Below are positions 7,049 to 12,817 of a stretch of 12,817 bases of DNA, in pieces. Made by a program: the position numbers and the translations under genes. The DNA is from REEB95 sp050729835. GTDB lineage: Bacteria; Pseudomonadota; Alphaproteobacteria; ATCC43930; CGMCC-115725. The stretch lies in NCBI GenBank assembly GCA_050729835.1, contig JBOHLS010000046.1, forward strand, positions 1-12,817, read 5' to 3'. Numbering within the stretch: position 1 is the first letter of the stretch; each line of letters starts with the position of its first letter. Under the pieces are notes generated by a model. The model searched no databases and was not told where the DNA came from. It worked only from the letters and a program-made list of their open reading frames with translations.

Positions 7049-8450
7049 ACGCGTCAGCCTCCTCGATCGCACCCTCAACTCGCTGCGCGGCGCCTGGCGC
7101 GACATCGCCGCCTCGGCGCGCGACGCGCTGTCGAGCCAGCCGCGGCCGGAGCTGTCGCGCGAGGACGCCGAGCGTTTGCGCGTCCAGCTGCGCGACTGCC
7201 TCGAAGGCAAAGGCGGCGAGGTTTCGGCCCGCGCCCGCGCCGCCGGGCTCGGCCGCACCTATCTCGCGCTCAACGCCGTCGGGCGCGAGCGCTTCCTACG
7301 CCTGCTGGCGACCGAGTTCGACATCGACCACGCGGCGGTCGCGCGCATCAGCGCCCAGCTCCAATCAGCCGCCGACGATTTCGAGCGCAGCAAGGTCGAG
7401 CGCACGCTGCGCCACGCGCTCGAGCCGCCGCGCGTCAAGCTGCTGACCCAGTTCAACGCCTTGCCCGAGGGCGTCAAGTTCCTGGTCGACATGCGCGCCG
7501 AGCTGATGCGGCTCGGCCGCGAGGACGTCGAGCTCGCCGCACTCGAGCAGGATTTGAAGGTGCTGCTCGCCGGCTGGTTCGACATCGGCTTCCTCGAGTT
7601 GCGTAGCATCGCTTGGGATTCGCCCGCCGCGCTGCTCGAGAAGCTGATGCATTACGAGGCGGTGCACGAGATTCGCAGCTGGAACGATCTCAAGAACCGG
7701 CTCGAGGCCGATCGCCGCTGCTTCGCCTTTTTCCATCCGCGCATGCCGCAGGAGCCGATCATCTTCGTCGAGGTCGCCTTGACCCAGGGCATGTCCGACA
7801 ACGTGCAGTCGCTGCTCGACGAAAGCGCGCCGGTCGGCGATCCGACCGAGGCCGACACGGCGAATTTCTATTCGATCTCAAACTGCCAGCGCGGCCTGTG
7901 GGGCATCAGCTTCGGCGACTTCCTCATCAAGCGCGTCGTCGACATGCTCGCGGCCGAGCTGCCGCATCTCAAGACCTATACGACGCTGTCGCCGATTCCA
8001 GGCTTCCGCGGCTGGCTCGAGAAGCGGCTGGCGGAGGAGGGCGACGACCTGCTGATCGAGGAAGAGCGCGTCGCGGTTGCGGCGCCGCCCGGCGGCGACA
8101 AGGGCGGCTTCGCGGCGCTGATCGCACGGCCGGATTGGGGCGCCGATGAGGCCAAGGCGCAGGCGCTCAAGGCGCCGCTGATGCGGCTCTGCGCGCGCTA
8201 TCTGATGAGCGAGACGACGCCGGCCGGCCGCGCCATCGACCCGGTGGCGCATTTCCATTTGAGTAACGGCGCTCGAATCGAGCGGATCAACTGGCGCGCC
8301 GATACGTCGAAGAAGGGATTGCAGCAGTCCTTCGGCATGATGATCAACTACCTCTATCGCTTGGGCGACATCGAGGAGAACCACGAGGCCTATACCGGCG
8401 AAGGGCGCATTGCGGCGTCGAGTGCGGTCGCGCGCCTGGTCAAAGACTGA
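7041..8450 (+). CDS. Malonyl-CoA decarboxylase
   Basis: Converts malonyl-CoA to acetyl-CoA and CO2, either to use malonate or to keep malonyl-CoA low; acts in the cytoplasm. The protein has 469 residues, close to bacterial MatA-type enzymes. An N-terminal helical domain covers about residues 1-185. The C-terminal GNAT-like catalytic domain holds FYSISNCQRGLWGISFG (276-292), with the conserved serine in FYSIS, and PVAHFHLSNGARIERINW (401-418), with the catalytic histidine at 406, equivalent to His423 of the human enzyme. The ATG at 7041 is chosen over an in-frame upstream start at 6789 that would lie wholly within nnr. It overlaps nnr by ATGAGTGA, so translation is probably coupled. No matB (malonyl-CoA synthetase) or malonate carrier is adjacent, so this is not a classic mat operon. 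Confidence 0.95.
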   Translation: MSERVSLLDRTLNSLRGAWRDIAASARDALSSQPRPELSREDAERLRVQLRDCLEGKGGEVSARARAAGLGRTYLALNAVGRERFLRLLATEFDIDHAAVARISAQLQSAADDFERSKVERTLRHALEPPRVKLLTQFNALPEGVKFLVDMRAELMRLGREDVELAALEQDLKVLLAGWFDIGFLELRSIAWDSPAALLEKLMHYEAVHEIRSWNDLKNRLEADRRCFAFFHPRMPQEPIIFVEVALTQGMSDNVQSLLDESAPVGDPTEADTANFYSISNCQRGLWGISFGDFLIKRVVDMLAAELPHLKTYTTLSPIPGFRGWLEKRLAEEGDDLLIEEERVAVAAPPGGDKGGFAALIARPDWGADEAKAQALKAPLMRLCARYLMSETTPAGRAIDPVAHFHLSNGARIERINWRADTSKKGLQQSFGMMINYLYRLGDIEENHEAYTGEGRIAASSAVARLVKD

Positions 8451-8500
8451 ACTGGGTCAGTATTGCTGAGGATAAAAGACTGAAAAAGTCGCGAAACTGA

Positions 8501-8530
8501 TTGACATTCGAGCAAAATTCCATGTATTAA
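8501..8530 (+). promoter_or_regulatory. Sigma-70-type promoter for the small downstream gene
   Basis: A perfect TTGACA (8501-8506) is followed by an 18-nt spacer and TATTAA (8525-8530), within about 100 bases that are clearly AT-rich against a GC-rich background. Transcription would start near 8537, leaving a leader of about 100 nt before the TTG at 8637. Just upstream, AAAGACTGAA occurs twice (8442-8451 and 8475-8484). Confidence 0.65.
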
Positions 8531-8590
8531 TCATTCGGTAATTATCCCCAAAAGGCTGTGGATCAAACGCCAGCGGTAAGGCGGATGCCA

Positions 8591-8617
8591 GCAGCCCAGG
8601 GGACGCTGGGGGGCTGC
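8591..8617 (+). other. Hairpin in the leader upstream of the small gene
   Basis: GCAGCCC (8591-8597) pairs perfectly with GGGCTGC (8611-8617) around a 13-nt loop. An alternative inner pairing, CCCAG with CTGGG, is possible. It lies between the promoter at 8501-8530 and the TTG at 8637. No T-run follows, so it is not an intrinsic terminator. It matches no riboswitch class I recognise. Confidence 0.4.
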
Positions 8618-8636
8618 CAAACTGTTCGATCGTCTC

Positions 8637-8873
8637 TTGTCCAATCGCCGACCGCCGGTCGAGGTGCGGAGCGGCGATCGTTTCTGCCGTCGTCGCCGGG
8701 ACAAGGTGATGGAGCTGGTGACGGTCACGGATCTGCGTCCGGACCCGCTCGGCATTCCGCACGTTCATTTCAAGCTGACCTTCGAGGAGGCGGCGATCGG
8801 CCGGATCGAAGGCGGCCGGCGCGTGCTGGCGCTCAACTCCTTCGTTGCGGCCTACAGCGAGCGCATGGCCTGA
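8637..8873 (+). CDS. Small conserved protein of unknown function
   Basis: A 78-residue product, of which about residues 9-76 look like real protein: VEVRSGDRFCRRRRDKV, then MELVTVTDLRPDPLGIPHVHFKLTFE, then GGRRVLALNSFVAAYSERM. I recall similar short alphaproteobacterial hypotheticals with a GDRF..RRR opening, a GIPHV centre and a final RVLAL.SF...Y; no function is known to me. It has no membrane segment or cysteine motif, and looks like a compact beta-rich cytoplasmic domain. The start is uncertain: TTG at 8637 has no ribosome binding site, GTG at 8664 follows GGTCGAG, and ATG at 8709 follows AAGG but would lose the basic N-terminus. A good promoter lies about 110 nt upstream, so it is probably transcribed alone. 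Confidence 0.62.
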   Translation: MSNRRPPVEVRSGDRFCRRRRDKVMELVTVTDLRPDPLGIPHVHFKLTFEEAAIGRIEGGRRVLALNSFVAAYSERMA

Positions 8874-8948
8874 GCGCCCCTTCGGCTTTTCCGCGGTTTG
8901 ACCCTGTGCTATGAACCCGGCTTCGCCGTGCGGCGGGCACGTCCGGTC

Positions 8949-9033
8949 GCGGGCGTGGCGGAACTGGCAGACGCACTCGGTTTAGGTCCGAGCGACGCAA
9001 GTCGTGGGGGTTCGAATCCCTCCGCCCGCACCA
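8949..9033 (+). tRNA. tRNA-Leu (anticodon TAG)
   Basis: A class II tRNA of 85 nt. The acceptor stem is GCGGGCG/CGCCCGC with A73 and encoded CCA (9031-9033). The D arm starts GGCGGAACTGGCAGACGC; the anticodon stem CTCGG/CCGAG closes the loop TTTAGGT, giving anticodon TAG, which reads CTA and other CTN codons by wobble. A variable arm (CGACGCAAGTCG) and a T arm with GGTTCGAATCC follow. It ends 52 nt before tig with no terminator seen. Confidence 0.96.
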
Positions 9034-9085
9034 CCGGACTTAACCCCTACACCGGATCACCCCAACAAGAAGAAGCCGTGACCCC

Positions 9086-10417
9086 ATGCAAGTGAGAGAG
9101 ACCAGCGCCGAGGGCCTGAAGCACGAATTCACCGTCGTCGTCGCGGCCGCCGACATCGAAAAACAGGTACAGGACCGCCTCGCCGAGATCGGCCGGTCGG
9201 TGCGGCTGCCGGGCTTCCGTCCGGGCAAGGCGCCGCTCGATCTGCTGAAGAAGCGTTACGGCCCGTCGGTGATGGGCGAGGTGGTCAAGCGCGCGGTCAA
9301 CGATAGCTCGTCGGTTGCGATCAAGGAGCACAATCTGCGGCCGGCGCTGCAGCCGAAGATCGAGATCGTCTCGTTCAACGAGGGCAAGGACCTCGAATAC
9401 AAGCTCGCGGTCGAGGTGCTGCCCGAGATCGGCCCGGTCGCGCTCGACGGCATCGCGCTCGAACGCTGGAAGGCCGACATTCCCGACGCCGATATCGACC
9501 AGGCGCTGGAGCGGATCGCCAAGCAGCAGCGCAAGACTACGCCGGTCGACCGCGCCGCCGCCGCGGGCGACTTTGTGCACATCGACTTCAAGGGCACGGT
9601 CGGCGGCGTCGCCTTCCCCGGCGGCAGCGCCGAGAACTACCTGCTCGAGCTCGGCTCGGGCGGATTCATTCCCGGCTTCGAGGATCAGCTGATCGGCGCC
9701 AAGACGGGCGAGGCGCGCACCGTCGCCGTCACTTTTCCGGCGGATTATGGCAACGCCGAGCTGGCCGGCAAGGCGGCCGAATTCGCGGTTACGGTCAAGG
9801 AAGTGCGCCAGGCCGAGGTCCAGCCGATCGACGAATCCCTCGCCACGGCGGTCGGCATGGAGAACCTGGCCGAGATGCGCCAGGCGGTGCGCGAGCGCCT
9901 CGAGCGCGAATACGGCGGCGTTGCGCGCCAGAAATTGAAACGCGAATTGCTCGATCAGCTGGCGGCGCGCTACAGCTTCGCGGTGCCGGCCGGCATGCTC
10001 GACATCGAGTTCCAGCACCTCTGGCGCGAGGTCGAGACCGAGCGCAAGCGCGCCCAGGACGCCGGCGCCGCCGATCCCGAGCTCGGCAAAAGCGACGACG
10101 AGCTCAAGGCCGAGTTCCGGTCGCTGTCCGAGCGGCGCGTGCGGCTCGGGCTGCTGCTCAACGAGGTCGGCCGCACCCATGCGATCACCGTCGCCCCCGA
10201 GGAGCTCAACCGCGCGGCCATCGAACGCGCACGCAGCTTTCCTGGCCAGGAGCGGGAAGTGCTAGACTTCTATCGCAACAATCCTCAGGCGCTCGACAGC
10301 CTGCGGGCGCCGATCTACGAGGACAAGGTCGTCGACTTCATCCTCGGCAAGGTCAACGTGACCGAGCGCTCGGTGCCGCCGGCCGAATTGACGGCCGCCA
10401 CGGCCCAGGAAGACTGA
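9086..10417 (+). CDS. tig: Trigger factor, ribosome-associated chaperone
   Basis: Binds near the ribosome exit tunnel, shields nascent chains, and has peptidyl-prolyl isomerase activity. The protein has 443 residues, the normal family length. The N-terminal domain opens with MQVRETSAEGLKHEF and holds the ribosome-docking signature GFRPGK (43-48) that contacts ribosomal protein L23. The FKBP-type domain covers about 161-240 (GDFVHIDFKG ... FIPGFEDQLIGAKTGE ... FPADYG). The remaining helical, charged C-terminal part (about 250-430) forms the substrate cradle. The ATG at 9086 follows a purine-rich AAGAAGAAG at long spacing; the opening matches the family. It is 38 nt upstream of clpP on the same strand, the usual tig-clpP-clpX order, so co-transcription with clpP is likely. 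Confidence 0.97.
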   Translation: MQVRETSAEGLKHEFTVVVAAADIEKQVQDRLAEIGRSVRLPGFRPGKAPLDLLKKRYGPSVMGEVVKRAVNDSSSVAIKEHNLRPALQPKIEIVSFNEGKDLEYKLAVEVLPEIGPVALDGIALERWKADIPDADIDQALERIAKQQRKTTPVDRAAAAGDFVHIDFKGTVGGVAFPGGSAENYLLELGSGGFIPGFEDQLIGAKTGEARTVAVTFPADYGNAELAGKAAEFAVTVKEVRQAEVQPIDESLATAVGMENLAEMRQAVRERLEREYGGVARQKLKRELLDQLAARYSFAVPAGMLDIEFQHLWREVETERKRAQDAGAADPELGKSDDELKAEFRSLSERRVRLGLLLNEVGRTHAITVAPEELNRAAIERARSFPGQEREVLDFYRNNPQALDSLRAPIYEDKVVDFILGKVNVTERSVPPAELTAATAQED

Positions 10418-10455
10418 ACCCGACGACCGATGGACAGAGGCGAGGACAGGTAGCG

Positions 10456-11091
10456 ATGCAGGATCCGTTCGAGCAATACATGCAGACGCTGGTGCCGATG
10501 GTGGTCGAGCAGACCAACCGCGGCGAGCGCGCCTACGACATCTATTCGCGCCTGTTGAAGGAGCGCATCATCTTCCTGGTCGGGCCGATCAACGACATGG
10601 TCGCGAGCTTGATCTGCGCCCAGCTCCTGTTCCTCGAATCCGAAAATCCGACCAAGGACATCTCGCTCTACATCAATTCGCCGGGCGGCGTCGTCACCTC
10701 GGGCCTAGCGATCTACGACACCATGCAATACATCCGGCCCGACATCGCCACGGTGTGCATCGGCATGGCGGCGTCGATGGGGTCGCTGCTGCTGACCGCC
10801 GGCGCCAAGGGCAAGCGCGTGGCATTGCCCAACGCCAGCATCATGATCCACCAGCCCTCGGGCGGCTTCCAGGGCCAGGCCACCGACATTGAGATCCACG
10901 CCCGCGAGATCCTGCGCACCCGCGCCCGCCTCAACGAGATCTATGTCAAACACACCGGGCAGTCGCTCGACGCGGTGGCCTCCGCGCTCGAGCGCGACCG
11001 CTTCATGTCGCCGGAGGAGGCCAAGACCTTCGGCCTCATCGACGAGGTCATGACCAATCGGCCGGTCACGGCCGACGAAAAACGCGCCTAA
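10456..11091 (+). CDS. clpP: ATP-dependent Clp protease proteolytic subunit
   Basis: Serine peptidase that forms the 14-subunit barrel of ClpXP/ClpAP and cuts proteins threaded in by the ATPase. It has 211 residues. The catalytic triad is Ser107 in GMAASMGS (103-110), His132 in MIHQPSGG, and Asp181 in ERDRFMSPEEA; the spacings of 25 and 49 residues equal those of the E. coli enzyme. INSPGGVV (73-80) and the handle helix with QATDIEIHAREI (141-152) are present. A short N-terminal propeptide (MQDPFEQYMQTLVPMVVEQ...) precedes the ERAYDIYSRLL axial-loop region. GAGGACAGG lies upstream of the ATG at 10456. ClpX is encoded 208 nt downstream. In alphaproteobacteria ClpXP degrades regulators such as CtrA and is often essential. 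Confidence 0.98.
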   Translation: MQDPFEQYMQTLVPMVVEQTNRGERAYDIYSRLLKERIIFLVGPINDMVASLICAQLLFLESENPTKDISLYINSPGGVVTSGLAIYDTMQYIRPDIATVCIGMAASMGSLLLTAGAKGKRVALPNASIMIHQPSGGFQGQATDIEIHAREILRTRARLNEIYVKHTGQSLDAVASALERDRFMSPEEAKTFGLIDEVMTNRPVTADEKRA

Positions 11092-11299
11092 CGCGCGTCA
11101 CAAGAGCGTTAACCCCTGGAATTGCTCGGCTTATTAACTAGTTATTGAACCTCGAGCCGTGCATAATGTTGAATGGAATAGGGCGTAAAAGGTCCTGTCG
11201 TCGTGAACCGGAACAACAACGGGAGGCCGGCTCGGCGGATGACGGAGGCGCGTGGCAGGCGGGGAACCGCGGGCCGCGAGCGGTGTTGACGGAGATACC
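11092..11299 (+). other. clpP-clpX intergenic region with AT-rich segment
   Basis: The first 90 bases are AT-rich and hold TTAACTAGTTATTGA (11134-11148), which resembles the CtrA box TTAA-N7-TTAA with one mismatch, and CATAAT (11162-11167), a possible -10 box without a good -35 at the right distance. No clear terminator separates clpP from clpX, so clpX may use both read-through and its own promoter. A 45-codon frame from ATG 11166 ends in a TGA that overlaps the clpX start; it has no ribosome binding site and I do not call it a gene. Confidence 0.4.
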
Positions 11300-12565
<1,266 letters not shown>

Positions 12566-12581
12566 TCCGCGCTTGACCGTC

Positions 12582-12603
12582 GCCGGTCCACTGGCCGGCT
12601 TTG
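12582..12603 (+). terminator. Short intrinsic terminator after clpX
   Basis: GCCGGTC pairs with GGCCGGC (one T-G wobble) around a CACT loop and is followed directly by TTTT then GTCGC. It lies 16 nt after the clpX stop. The short T-run suggests partial rather than complete termination. Confidence 0.55.
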
Positions 12604-12817
12604 TCGCAAATTCGATTCGAATCCGCCGGGTGGCGCAAATCCGGGCGCGACCCCTTGATCTGGGTCGGCCAGTGGGCCACTTTATGTTGTGGCCACCTCT
12701 AAAAACCCCGTATTTTCAGGAATTTTCTTTGGCGGCGATCGGCGGTCGGGTTTTCTGCCGTGATTTTTTTGGCTGGCGGCGCCGGTTTTGCCGCGGTTTT
12801 CCGCGCTATGCGGCAAC
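12604..12817 (+). other. Non-coding T-rich region, probably upstream of the next gene
   Basis: I see no coding frame here. Elements present are a perfect 10-bp palindrome GATTCGAATC, a possible heat-shock-type -35 box CCCCTTGAT (12652-12660), a hairpin GGCCAC/GTGGCC (12677-12682 with 12691-12696 or nearby) around an AT-rich loop, and repeated runs of four to seven T between G/C blocks from about 12713 on, including CGCGGTTTTCCGCG. In many alphaproteobacteria the gene after clpX is lon, a heat-shock gene; that gene itself is not in the window. Confidence 0.4.

Noticed and set aside
8457..8768. Minus-strand open frame of 103 codons opposite the small gene
   Set aside because: No ribosome binding site or motif; it crosses the plus-strand promoter and leader and has no protein-like pattern.
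8898..8926. TTGACC with 17-nt spacing as a tRNA-Leu promoter
   Set aside because: The hexamer at the -10 position is CTTCGC, too far from consensus to call; TATGAA at 8910 has no usable -35.
9047..10180. Long open frame on the minus strand opposite trigger factor
   Set aside because: Antisense shadow of tig, with low-complexity Arg/Leu/Ala/Asp composition.
11145..11174. Heat-shock or sigma-70 promoter built from TTGAAC and CATAAT before clpX
   Set aside because: The spacing between the two boxes is only 11 nt.

Overview
The window is GC-rich chromosomal DNA of an alphaproteobacterium, most likely near Rhodospirillales or a related order (inference). The evidence is a glnB-glnA pair behind a sigma-54-type promoter, a tig-clpP-clpX block, a tRNA-His that encodes its own extra 5' G, and a small GIPHV-type conserved protein. 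No mobile element, CRISPR array, integrase or foreign-looking gene was seen. This is mostly core-genome territory, and no clearly new system was found.

Left part, minus strand (1-5470). Reading in the direction of transcription, the order is tRNA-His, a class I aminotransferase, glnB (PII), glnA (glutamine synthetase I), a strong intrinsic terminator, an OxlT-like MFS transporter, and a formamidase/acetamidase-family gene cut by the window edge. The theme is nitrogen. PII senses 2-oxoglutarate and controls glutamine synthetase, which fixes ammonia. The aminotransferase moves amino groups between amino acids and 2-oxo acids. The amidase would release ammonia plus a small carboxylate, which the adjacent oxalate/formate-type carrier could move. 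The last link is inferred from position only.

Middle part, plus strand (5531-8873). A bifunctional NAD(P)H-hydrate repair enzyme (nnr) overlaps by 8 nt the start of a malonyl-CoA decarboxylase gene, so the two are probably translated as a coupled pair. An AT-rich intergenic stretch with a good sigma-70-type promoter and a hairpin leader follows, then a small protein of unknown function.

Right part, plus strand (8949-12817). tRNA-Leu(UAG), trigger factor (tig), clpP and clpX form a protein folding and degradation block. ClpX unfolds substrates and feeds them to ClpP; trigger factor handles nascent chains at the ribosome. A short intrinsic terminator follows clpX. The last 214 bases are non-coding and T-rich and are probably the upstream region of the next gene. 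In many alphaproteobacteria that gene is lon, but none of it is visible here.
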